Source of the DNA: Drechslerella dactyloides
Taxonomy: Eukaryota; Ascomycota; Orbiliomycetes; Orbiliales; Orbiliaceae
Reading direction: 5' to 3'
NCBI GenBank assembly: GCA_020064725.1
Contig: JAGTWJ010000001.1
Coordinates: 1,736,001 to 1,800,000, forward strand
DNA length: 64,000 nt
The number at the start of each line of letters is the position of its first letter. Position 1 is the first letter of the stretch. Both the position numbers and the translations under genes were made by a program. The notes beneath the pieces are model-generated. The model saw nothing but the letters and a program-made list of their open reading frames with translations, made no database searches and was not told where the DNA came from. Shown here piece after piece: positions 46,823-56,117 of the stretch.

Positions 46823-48808
46823 GATTTGCAGCTATCGGATGTATATATGTTGTATTGCAGGTCTAAAACTCGCGATACAATGGTTAGACTCGGATAAAGA
46901 CAGATACAGCTACGACTAGAAGATTTTAAGTGTGCTATACTTACATGTATAGTATACGGTTGATGCTGCGGTGCTTTGAAGCCGATCGTGTATACCAAAA
47001 TTCGTATGTATTTTGTACCACCTGTACGTAGTCTCTGTAGGCAACTAAGTGGAGACCCAAGCACTTGATTATATTTATTCAGATAATTAGAAGTTATTTG
47101 TACGTCTACCGGAAATTGGGAAGCTGCTGCTCTGTTGGTATCAATTGCGAAGCGAGGTGGCTCGAAGGACGAGTCGAGATACAGATCAATGCAATGAAGA
47201 AATTCGTTTTCCGTGCAAGCACCAATTTATATCTGGTATACTCAATGTATAGCTCAATTGTCCAGGGCATGGCAAATCACTATTGTTTGGTATTCAGATT
47301 TTACCCTATTATAAAATTTAATAACTCACAGCCTTATCTTGCCGGTGTATGAATGCTAATATGGATACTTTGACAGCCTTCGATAGTTAGATCATGTTTG
47401 TAACACCGCGCGTCGCCTGCACCGCTTTGCCACGGCCATACTAAGCTTCGAGATTATCGTCCCAAGAATCAGGCACCATTGTTCGCCAAGCCTCAGAGTG
47501 TCAGAGATATTTCAATGTCGGTCCCACCTGGTCTCGCAGCGCCAAACCAACGTGGCCAACGCAGGGGAACGTCCCACCGTTTGAATTCAATCCCGCAGCC
47601 TTCCGTGCGGTCGTGCCACGCGCCGGCCCTGAATCATTCCAACGTGCAGCTCCATTAGATGGGCCGGATCCTATCTTCCGGTGCATCTAAATATTGGAGT
47701 TCATGAATACCAAGAAACAAGTATGGGTTTTATTCAGATACGATAAACCAAGATCTGGACCTTTGTAGTCCTAATTACACACCAAAACGTCGAGAAGCTC
47801 TCATGCCTGGATGGCCTCGGGATTCCTAACACCAGACACGGATACATACGCGAGAACCTTGGGCTGAAGTCTCACATTTATGAACGCTCGTATTCAAATC
47901 AAAATCTTCATACGGGTGTAGCCATGTGCAAATACGGGTAGGTGTCAAAACTGATAGGGAGTGCCTGGCTTCGGGGCTGATCGACTGACCTTGATACACC
48001 TATACCCATAATCGCGGGATTCGAATATTCTAGAAACCCCTGCATACTCATGTGCCACTTCTGGGTCCGCAAGCTGCGGATTGATGCCTAATATCTGAAT
48101 TTGAACGCCGACTAGTAACGTTGGCGTGTTTGCTGAACTCGAAAGCAGCTGCCCACGAGCGAATGTTGCATGTTTCTAAAACCGCGACTTCTTTTTAATT
48201 ATAAATATCATAAATACGAGTAGAATCTAATCACCTTACATTTATAAATGATATCACATTCAAATTTACGGCTGTGGGCAATCCTCTCTATAGATCTAGA
48301 TCTAGCTCCTAAGCCCACATGGTCACAGGTTCCAGCCCCGAAAATATGATGCCTGAATCGGAACCTACTAGTATGCTATGATGGCTATATTATTCTTCAT
48401 CACAGATACCAGTACTTACTTTATCTAAATTTTACTAAACATGAATAGTAACACGATACCTGAATTAAGTGAGATATGATCATATGAACTAGCGCGTTGC
48501 GCGTTGCACGTTGACAGACACGAGCTGGGTCCGTGATGATATCGGTTGAGATCTCAGCTTACTTCCGCGATCCTCCCATATAGGTTGATATATTGATGAT
48601 TGATAATGAATAAATGTACGAGAGAACCAGAGGGTAGTAGTTTTCAGTAGGCCTAGAGCTAGTGATTGACGCAAAACAGAATGCTAAGGTTTTCGCTAGC
48701 GAACCGCCGGCAATGCCCTTATCCTGGGATATCGTGCCGCCATCGATACACCCCCCCCCCTTCCCCCCCCCGGGGGTAGTTGAAAAGGCATTATACAATT
48801 GTGCCTAA
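46823..48808. other. AT-rich spacer with C/G homopolymer tract
   Basis: About 2 kb between two paralogous F-box genes. Short frames only. A homopolymer run lies at 48751-48776. The stretch 48180-48480 is notably AT-rich. Nothing recognisable as RNA gene or transposon. Confidence 0.55.
48751..48776. repeat. Poly-C / poly-G tract
   Basis: Ten C, two T, nine C, then five G in a row, about 35-60 bp beyond the end of the F-box 2 coding frame. A tract like this could stall polymerase and vary in length between isolates, and it is also prone to sequencing error. Confidence 0.85.
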
Positions 48809-50014
48809 TTATTCGGCGCGATTGAGCTTCGCCTCGAGCCAAGCGTGTAGTTTCCGGGCTGGGGTTTCCTTGTCGTGGTCCTCATTTTGTGCGAAATGCC
48901 ATAATATCCACAATGTTATATCCATAGCTACAAAATACGGCCCCGGTTTAAATGTGACTGGGTAGGGATACATGGATCTCGGAAAATATGGAGGGGAAAA
49001 TTCGAACCCTGGATAGCGTGTACCCCGCGTCACCTCGAACGGCTCATAGCTCTGGAAATCTATAGCTTCACCGCCTCCTGGTCCTTTGGAATCCCATGCA
49101 TGTTCGAATTTTAGGTGGCAGGCCGGAACTCGAGGTCTAGAGGCAGCAGAGGAGACGAATGCGGGCCGACGCTCGTAAACAACTCTTGCCATCTGGTACA
49201 TGGCGCTTGCCCAAAATTTGTCTATCTTTCGCGGTGGATAGATGTCGTACAGGCATTCTTTGGCGTATTGAAACCTGTCTGTTCGATTTGGATATGCATA
49301 TATCCACCAGTGATCGAACTTTGGCAATATGTAATCTGCTTCCGACTCGCGGAAGGTCCATTGGATTAGCTGGGCAACCGGCGCGAACTCCTCGTACAGC
49401 TTCCTGATGGTAGCTCGTTGTTGCTTGCGAATAGATTCTTCGGGAGTTTTCTTCGCCCCTGATACTCTATTGTAGGTTTTGCGGAGTGGTGCCGATGCAA
49501 TGAAGGCGGTTGTACGGATGCCTCGAGTGTACGACGGCGGCCTAAAGAGGTGCGTACTCGATTCAAAGAAGCGTGTCGGGGTGGGTGCTCGTGCATACGC
49601 CGTATCCAATCTGTGCATGTGTTCTTCTGACCATCGGGCTTCTGTAGTGATTACTTCGCGTGCCAGTTTCTTCCAGAAGGCCCTTAGAACTTCCAAAACC
49701 ATTGGTCTGATAGTGTACCATTTCTCAGATGAACTCTCGCCCACTGTTCTCTCTCGAGAACTTAGTCGTTTACATCCCATTCGAGAGTAGTATCTCAAGG
49801 CCCAGGACGAATCGACAAGTTCCCGCCAGTCTCTACAGACACCCCGGCAGGTTGTCAGGACCATAACTGCGGGCAGTTCTAGCATTATTTGCTCCAGAAT
49901 CTCGTCGATCGAGAAAACAGACGACGAGAGCGGAGTGTACTGTTCCTCCTTCATGTTCCTATGGCTGGGTTCGGGGCGAGCCCTGAGATGGTGGAGTATA
50001 TCTCTCGGCGACAT
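48809..50014 (-). CDS. F-box protein 2, paralogue of F-box protein 1
   Basis: Single-exon frame of 401 aa. Residues about 33-70 (VFSIDEILEQIMLELPAVMV then TTCRGVCRDWRELVDSSW) form an F-box. The remainder shares several blocks with the protein at 45536-46822 (see that entry), including LYEEFAPVAQLI, AFWKKLARE and SYEPFEV, pointing to tandem duplication followed by strong divergence; no nucleotide-level repeat is obvious. Trp, Tyr and Arg are frequent in the C-terminal half. It is probably an SCF substrate adaptor with an unknown target. The end of the frame is ordinary, followed closely by the homopolymer tract. Confidence 0.78.
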   Translation of the reverse strand: MSPRDILHHLRARPEPSHRNMKEEQYTPLSSSVFSIDEILEQIMLELPAVMVLTTCRGVCRDWRELVDSSWALRYYSRMGCKRLSSRERTVGESSSEKWYTIRPMVLEVLRAFWKKLAREVITTEARWSEEHMHRLDTAYARAPTPTRFFESSTHLFRPPSYTRGIRTTAFIASAPLRKTYNRVSGAKKTPEESIRKQQRATIRKLYEEFAPVAQLIQWTFRESEADYILPKFDHWWIYAYPNRTDRFQYAKECLYDIYPPRKIDKFWASAMYQMARVVYERRPAFVSSAASRPRVPACHLKFEHAWDSKGPGGGEAIDFQSYEPFEVTRGTRYPGFEFSPPYFPRSMYPYPVTFKPGPYFVAMDITLWILWHFAQNEDHDKETPARKLHAWLEAKLNRAE

Positions 50015-52114
50015 GTGCAGCTCGTATACGGTAGCGCGTAATTGCGAGAAGGCCTTAAGGAACGGTCGGCTACGATACCAGTAATAAGACGCAAACTTGA
50101 GATTAGGATTAAAAGTCTGTATGTTGCTTGGTGTATCTGCATAAGGCTATCCAGGACATGGTACTCGCGATTCGTAGTCCTCTTATTTAAATCAACCGAT
50201 ACTCTGGATCAATTTCCAGCTATGCGATATGCCTGGTCTTGCTGATACATGATGCGGGGAGCTTCGACGCGACGGGTGCCTGAAATGAAGCCGGATATCA
50301 TCATTCGGGCACTGTAAACAAGTTTGTGTCACGGAGCTCGAGCACTCGAATGACGCGGGAAACCAAAGGATTCCTATTCTATTACCACCACATCCAGTCT
50401 CGAGGACGCTGGCCCTTCCGTCTTTCTATTCATTCATCAGCGCTAGTGCCGGGAAGCTGGCGCCCCCGAGACTACGGGTCCATGCAGCTGTTCATTCATC
50501 CCACCAGCTCAAAGGTATTTTGCGATCCCGTCCGAGATATTGACTCAGGCAATCATGTCCCGTAAACCAGGTTGTAGTACAATCACCTCCTTGACCGATT
50601 GTTGCAGGCTGCTTGTCTCTGTGCCAAGCCTTGGGGACGCTGCTGTGCCAGATGCCGACTCGCAGCCAAAGTATCGTAGCCCGACTTTGCTTGCCCGTGG
50701 GCAACCAGGCAAGCCTGGCGTCGAGACTAACAGGTCGCCCACAAATATAGAATCACCACTAGGCGCCTGCATGTCAAGAGCTCGCAAGGCTGCTTGATTG
50801 CACTACTACCATAGCTCCGTCCTTTCACTTGCCGAAACATGAGCCTTCTGCCTCTGCCGTATCCTATCTATCATCGAGGGGCTTCGCTGTTTGTAGACCC
50901 GGGAATACTGGCTCCACTGTTCCGCAAAACTCCTACGGACATGTCGCTCATGCCGGACCATGTCGTGCCATACGATCGCGATGCGGCCTGGGCTCAGTTT
51001 TGGTGTGTACTTATCGAGAATCTGATCAAGGTATTCGTGATTCCAGGCCTTGCAGGGCATCTTGACGAAAAAATATGTATGGTTATAGCGCGACCGAGCG
51101 CTGGGCTGAAATAGTTCTCTGAGCCTTATTCTGATCGCCAGGCTTTCCAGGTGTCGATAATATGGGGAAACGCTTCGTGCGTGTCTGGCCCGCGAGACCA
51201 GGGTACCGGGTAACGCGGACGTATTGGTAGAAAGGAGTTTTAGACTGAGGCCCGAACCTAATCTAGCTTTGAGAAACGATCCAATACGAGAGGTCTGCGA
51301 AGCCTAAAACTGTGTGGGTTTGGCTTGCGAGATCAGAAGGGGCAAGATGATTCATACGACAATGCAAAATGAGGGGTGACAGGGCGGTTCATTGACCCTG
51401 AGATGTCAACCATGGTGTGCACGTGTGTTGGCTCTGCGGTAACTTACAATGCGCATGTATACGCACGGTCCGCCCGCCCCGCCTGCACTTCGTGCGTCCT
51501 GGCCCGCGATCGAGACCAGGTCCGCTCTCGGATGGATTTTAGGTTTTTCAAGATTTTTATAATATAGCCTGGGTCCTGAGATAACCGCTTTCCCGAACGT
51601 TGCGCGAACGATACGTTATTGAAGCTGCACGCGGTTGTCTGGCTGCGGTCCAGATAAAGTTACGAGAACGAAATTCACGTAAAAGGCATCGTGCCGAAAC
51701 AGGAAAGGCTATCACAGCGCTTGAGGGAGGAAGCTATCCTGGCCCGGGGCGCATGGCCTAACGCTTGATCGCACTGCACTATTGCTCGACGTTGAGATTC
51801 ATTCTATGTTATAGACTAGAATACAGGATGAAGAACATAGGACCACTGCATTGCAAGCACTTTGTCATAAGAAAAACCCTGTCGTAAACATGCTATTGAT
51901 AATCCATAACAGAATCTAGCCGTGCCCATCTTGCTCAAGGCATACGTCTGGTCCAACATTATAAAGGCTCAGCGCGGGGTTACTGCCAGTTCCACTTGTC
52001 CAAATCAAGGTTTCCATGGCCAAGGTCCAGCGGTTCGAGGCTGAATTCTCTGGAAATACAAGATGACAATAATGGTGTACATGTATAAGTACTTACCTAG
52101 GTATGTGTCTGATC
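50015..52114. other. Spacer between F-box genes 2 and 3
   Basis: About 2.1 kb. A plus frame of 91 residues at 50839-51114 and an opposite frame at 50806-51060 are open, but neither can be chosen. 51314-51330 matches 17093-17109 exactly (dispersed repeat). Between 51,180 and 51,560 the motif CTGGCCCGCGA followed by GAGACCAGG occurs twice, hinting at an old repeated element. A good intron pair at 52050-52096 (GTAAGT ... TTTCCAG on minus) lies just past the stop of F-box gene 3. Confidence 0.5.
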
Positions 52115-53467
52115 CTAGTCTCGAGACCGACCCCAGGGTCGCTGCCAGCCAATTTGACTTTCATACCATTCCATGGAATCCCAACCCTGCACTTCATACT
52201 CCGTCAACGTATCCTTATTATTCTCAATCCACGGCACTGCAATCTCGTCGGCCTGTTCCTCGAAGCGATCCATGATTACCCATGTCTGGCGAGTATCGAT
52301 ACTGATAGCCAGATACTCTAGACAGCGCGTGAAGTCTGCGAGCACAGCCCACTCCGCTTGAGTTAGTCTGGATGCACGAAGCTCTAAGAACTTCAGATTT
52401 GATTTCATGCCCTCCCATTCTGACCCGTGCTTCATGACCTCGTCGAGCGTTAAATCATCTTCTAGACCGTATGATGATATGCCAGCCGCCCGGAAGGTTT
52501 CAAGGTTCGGTAGCATGAGCATCGGTAGTATCATGATAGGGTGTGTGCCTCTCCTGATGTCAATCCTCGGGCTGAGGCCATGCTCGATGTGTCTTAGATT
52601 CGCGAAGCCGGGTATCCTTGGCGTAGCGTTTGCGTGGGCCCACAGCCGACAGTCGCCAGGAGCAGGCTTCTGGTACACCTCAATGTCCAGAGTATAAATT
52701 TGACGCATCATCGATATGTATCGATAGGGCCTCCCATCGAAGTCGTGGAAAGCAGACGGCACTCTAAGTAATCTCGCGCGACTTAGCATGTAGGCTTCGT
52801 CGCTTTGCGCGTCGCGCATGCGTTTCAGTCCCAATCCGAGGCTGCTATCACCCAAAAGCGGGTCAGTTCTACGACTGAGGATTCTGTAGAGTGCCCTGAA
52901 GCCAGTAAGAGATACATCCACGAAACTGTCGACGTCGGCGTGAAAGAAATCCAGCTCCACCTCTCCCAGATCTAGGAACGTGACATTTGGCGTATAGAAT
53001 AGCAGTATTGGGAGTAGCGCCTCGGAGTTGCAGCCAAGGATGACAGCATGCAGGCTATAGTCTGAGGGTAGTGGGTCGCTCATCAGCGTTCGCAATTTGT
53101 CATGTTCTTCCTCGGTCCATTCCCAGACTTGAGTCCATGTAGCCTGGTCCTCTGGGTCTCGGCGGTGCCATTTAACGGCGACGCTGGAAAATTGTAAGCC
53201 GATCTGTGGGTCCCGGAGAATTGCCCTGACAAGTTTGTATGTGGGATGCGTAGGTGCATCCACGGCGAAGGTGTAGGTGAAGTTGCGGCATAGTGGCGCG
53301 AGTTCGTTGAACCGCTTACACACTTGCTTGATGGCCGCGAGGTCCGCTACGGCCAACAATTTACCGTCAAAGATCTTGAGGAGGACTTCCGAAGGAAGGT
53401 TCTGCAAAGTCAAGTGCGAATCCATCCTAGTGCCGCGCTTACGCGGTGGGGTCCCAAGGAGGCTCAC
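52115..53467 (-). CDS. F-box protein 3, different subtype
   Basis: Single-exon frame of 450 aa. The F-box is close to the N-terminus (LQNLPSEVLLKIFDGKLLA ... IKQVCKRFNELA, about residues 20-60). The middle and C-terminal parts have leucine-rich strand and helix segments (LPNLETFRAAGISSYG, LKFLELRASRLTQAEW, CLEYLAISID), typical of fungal F-box proteins with degenerate leucine-rich repeats. It is not similar to F-box proteins 1 and 2 beyond the F-box. The first Met (53467) precedes a basic stretch; Met15 (53425) is an alternative. The stop lies only 19 bp before a strong minus-strand splice donor whose intron (52050-52096) would sit in the 3' untranslated region, unless the last codons are altered in this strain. 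Confidence 0.8.
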   Translation of the reverse strand: MSLLGTPPRKRGTRMDSHLTLQNLPSEVLLKIFDGKLLAVADLAAIKQVCKRFNELAPLCRNFTYTFAVDAPTHPTYKLVRAILRDPQIGLQFSSVAVKWHRRDPEDQATWTQVWEWTEEEHDKLRTLMSDPLPSDYSLHAVILGCNSEALLPILLFYTPNVTFLDLGEVELDFFHADVDSFVDVSLTGFRALYRILSRRTDPLLGDSSLGLGLKRMRDAQSDEAYMLSRARLLRVPSAFHDFDGRPYRYISMMRQIYTLDIEVYQKPAPGDCRLWAHANATPRIPGFANLRHIEHGLSPRIDIRRGTHPIMILPMLMLPNLETFRAAGISSYGLEDDLTLDEVMKHGSEWEGMKSNLKFLELRASRLTQAEWAVLADFTRCLEYLAISIDTRQTWVIMDRFEEQADEIAVPWIENNKDTLTEYEVQGWDSMEWYESQIGWQRPWGRSRD

Positions 53468-54302
53468 CCCTTGGCTGATAGAAAGAGCCTATTGGCTGAT
53501 GCGCGTAATCTTAAGTAATTCCCAGTTAACTTGCTCTGGATTCAAATGTTCTGAATATGAAAGTTCGAAGGGTTGTGTCACGGAAGCATGTACGATTAAT
53601 TTTGATGTCAAGCACACGTATATACTTAGACCCCCAATTGCATCGCGTCAATGGTAGAGGGTCCGTGCACACTCGTCATTGTTGGGCACAATATGTTGGA
53701 TACAGGACCATGCAACGCAGCTGACTTCCAGAATCCTATCAGATCATAGTATCGGAACCGGATATCTCGTTGAGCAGAAGGCGTAAACTTCAAGTCATTA
53801 TAAAAACCATAAGCGTCGCGAGCTCGGGATGGTGCTAGCAGCAACAAGACTAGATATGATCATTATTATAATTAACAATTGGTGTCATTCAGGAGAGGCA
53901 TTCGTACAATTTCTGTTCGATTGACCCGACTATGCATATGGGTGAGAACTTAATCCCTAGAATCGTGGAGAAAGAGACGCACGTGGTCAAGGGAATTCCA
54001 TCCCGTAAACAAACCCGATGTGCGCATCTCATTTGCTATATACATTATAGTGCTTTCGCGTACTGAAGCAGTGAAGAATCATGGAAAGGGATGGGAAATT
54101 AAAGACGCATAATTCATGTTAAAAACCAGTAAAAGCAGTACTACTAGAAACCAAGGAGAATGCAGATGAAAGCAATAAAAAGAATACGTTGTCTGGACGT
54201 CCGGTTGTAAATGCTCGAAGTTATGTGAGACTAAAGGGAAACGCTAAACGAATCAAGGAGAGAAATATTTCATGCGAAGCAAGGAACAGAAGGGGGGATG
54301 CC
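53468..54302. other. Spacer, F-box 3 promoter / TmpA 3' region
   Basis: About 835 bp. It should hold the promoter of F-box gene 3 (which reads away to the left) and the 3' region of the TmpA-like gene. Short frames only; no repeat or RNA gene seen. Confidence 0.6.
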
Positions 54303-56117
54303 CTAGGAGTCGAACACAGGACCATATGCAGGGATCCCGCGGGACTCAAGTGTGTAGACGGTAGACCGAGTGATCTTGCGATTTGAGATTATAAAGACAG
54401 CCTCGGCTTCCAGTTTGACGTATAATTCGTATATAATTTGGGCGAGGTCTGGACGCCCAGTCTTCTGTGTGTCGATGATAACCGCCTCTGGATCAACTTG
54501 GTTCACTAGGGCCATGATCTCTTCCCCATAAGTCTTCTGCGGGTTACGAGCGGACCAGAGTAAACGGCACTTGACGGAGTCCGGGCATCCGAGAAGAAAC
54601 GAAAGCTGAGGACCGATACCGCTCCCAGTGGCGACCATGATGACGGATCTGAATATTGGGGCAATACGAAGGACGCCAGTTCGAGGAAAACCGCGAACCC
54701 AGAGTTTATGTGGACCTTGGTTAATCTGCTTCTTGGTCCAGTCACCAGCATTGGAGACCAACAAAGAGCAGGACGAGTAGTCGGCGGCCGGCAACGAAGC
54801 GAATGTGTGCCATTCAAACAGCGGGCTATCGCTGACGGCAAATCCCTGACACCACCCAACTTTGACGGTATCGAACCACAAGCGGGTAGCGTGGTCCGAG
54901 AGACGTTGTGGGCGAACAACCACCTTCCGGAGTCGAAGCCAAGGGAGTATAATGCAGGCTGTTATGGTCAGGAGGAACCAGAAAGATGGACTCTGAGCGA
55001 GAACCAATCCAAGACTCTTGGCACCGCGAGTAGCATCAGCGAAAACGATAGACTGAATCCAGATGGCAGCTATGCCCATCCATCCACCAAATCTGTGGGA
55101 TGCTTCGAAGTGATCGTGAAAACGACGGCGAAGTCCAGGCATGGCCAGTATAACGATCATGATCAGCAAAATCAGAGGTACCCAGGTGAAAGCCAAGACT
55201 GGATACATGTTTTTCAGCTGAACGCCGTTGCGGTATGCTTTGATATAGGTGCGCGTGATCTCCTCCGTGAGGAATATATACCACATCGTAGCGCTGATGG
55301 CAGCTCCAGTGTGAATTCCGCCATATTCGTATATCTTGGCAAACACACGGCGGACTTTGAGGGGAACCCAATGAGGAGTCAGGGCAAAGATGCTGAAAAG
55401 AGCGTTGACGATGAAGTCTTGACGGATGAGGACGGCAACGAGGAGGTTGGTAGCGACAGCCGTTGATAGATTCGAGATCCTTTTCCCGTTATTGAAACTT
55501 AAAGCAATATATAGAAGACCAGCAAGGTTCCCCAAGAAGATAAGACTGAACAGCTTTCGGTAGGCGGATAAGACTATGAATCGAACTTTCGACCACACAT
55601 AAGAGGTGGCCTCAGGTAACGGACCGGGGTGTATTTCGCCGCCTCTTTTTTCGATATCGAAGCTGAGGACTGGCATTCTAGAGAAGATGCTGTTGGCTCG
55701 GTATAGGCGATGTTCATATTCCAGACCGTCGTTCTGAGACATCTCGTAGGTATCAGGATAGAAGAACCCGCCCTTATCATCTCTAAGGGGATGTGGGTTC
55801 TCCATGTTTGCCGCTAGGTTATGCAAGTCGTCTGGAAGCGATACCGATGACGCGGTAACCTTATATATAGAGAGAGGCTGTTGGAAGAGCGGAAGGGATG
55901 TAGTTGAGCTTGTTGAGGGCCTCTGCTTGCCGGAGATTGCTGATGATGACGGTGTTGAATATATTTCGTCACAGCTGTGAGGGTTTTCGGAGCGAAAGTG
56001 GCATGGGTGTGGGGATGGAGATAATGATGAGGATGGGGAGGATTTTGTGGAGGGAGGGACGGAGGAAGATGCAGGTGGGGCGACAGCCTCCCCGTTAGGT
56101 GAGAGGGGGCTGGCCAT
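54303..56117 (-). CDS. tmpA: TmpA-type membrane flavoprotein oxidoreductase
   Basis: Similar to Aspergillus TmpA, a ferric-reductase-like membrane flavoprotein linked to asexual development. A single exon from the ATG at 56117 (context GCCATGGCC) gives 604 aa; the frame is open to 56252, but those extra residues look unconserved. A Pro/Ser-rich N-terminus (1-120) is followed by membrane segments between about 170 and 420 (LVLSAYRKLF-like start, FLGNLAGLLYIAL, IFALTPHWVPLKVRR, GGIHTGAAISATMWYIF, FTWVPLILLIMIVILAM, FWFLLTITACIILPW). The His and Gly pattern near GGIHTG fits a heme-binding reductase core. The cytosolic part has the nucleotide-binding motif MVATGSGIGPQLSFLL (about 490) and ends in YGPVFDS. 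Its electron donor, acceptor and product are not known from sequence. Neighbours at 59.4 and 62.7 kb may belong to the same accessory region. Confidence 0.8.
   Translation of the reverse strand: MASPLSPNGEAVAPPASSSVPPSTKSSPSSSLSPSPHPCHFRSENPHSCDEIYSTPSSSAISGKQRPSTSSTTSLPLFQQPLSIYKVTASSVSLPDDLHNLAANMENPHPLRDDKGGFFYPDTYEMSQNDGLEYEHRLYRANSIFSRMPVLSFDIEKRGGEIHPGPLPEATSYVWSKVRFIVLSAYRKLFSLIFLGNLAGLLYIALSFNNGKRISNLSTAVATNLLVAVLIRQDFIVNALFSIFALTPHWVPLKVRRVFAKIYEYGGIHTGAAISATMWYIFLTEEITRTYIKAYRNGVQLKNMYPVLAFTWVPLILLIMIVILAMPGLRRRFHDHFEASHRFGGWMGIAAIWIQSIVFADATRGAKSLGLVLAQSPSFWFLLTITACIILPWLRLRKVVVRPQRLSDHATRLWFDTVKVGWCQGFAVSDSPLFEWHTFASLPAADYSSCSLLVSNAGDWTKKQINQGPHKLWVRGFPRTGVLRIAPIFRSVIMVATGSGIGPQLSFLLGCPDSVKCRLLWSARNPQKTYGEEIMALVNQVDPEAVIIDTQKTGRPDLAQIIYELYVKLEAEAVFIISNRKITRSTVYTLESRGIPAYGPVFDS

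Noticed and set aside
48995..49020. tRNA T-arm-like GGTTCGAA on the minus strand
   Set aside because: It encodes part of the F-box 2 C-terminus and no acceptor or anticodon stem can be folded around it.
50806..51114. Overlapping opposite-strand frames of 84 and 91 residues
   Set aside because: Neither has a recognisable motif or partner copy; strand cannot be chosen, so no gene is called.
54708..55466. 252-residue plus-strand open frame
   Set aside because: It is antisense to the TmpA-like gene, which has strong membrane and nucleotide-binding features.
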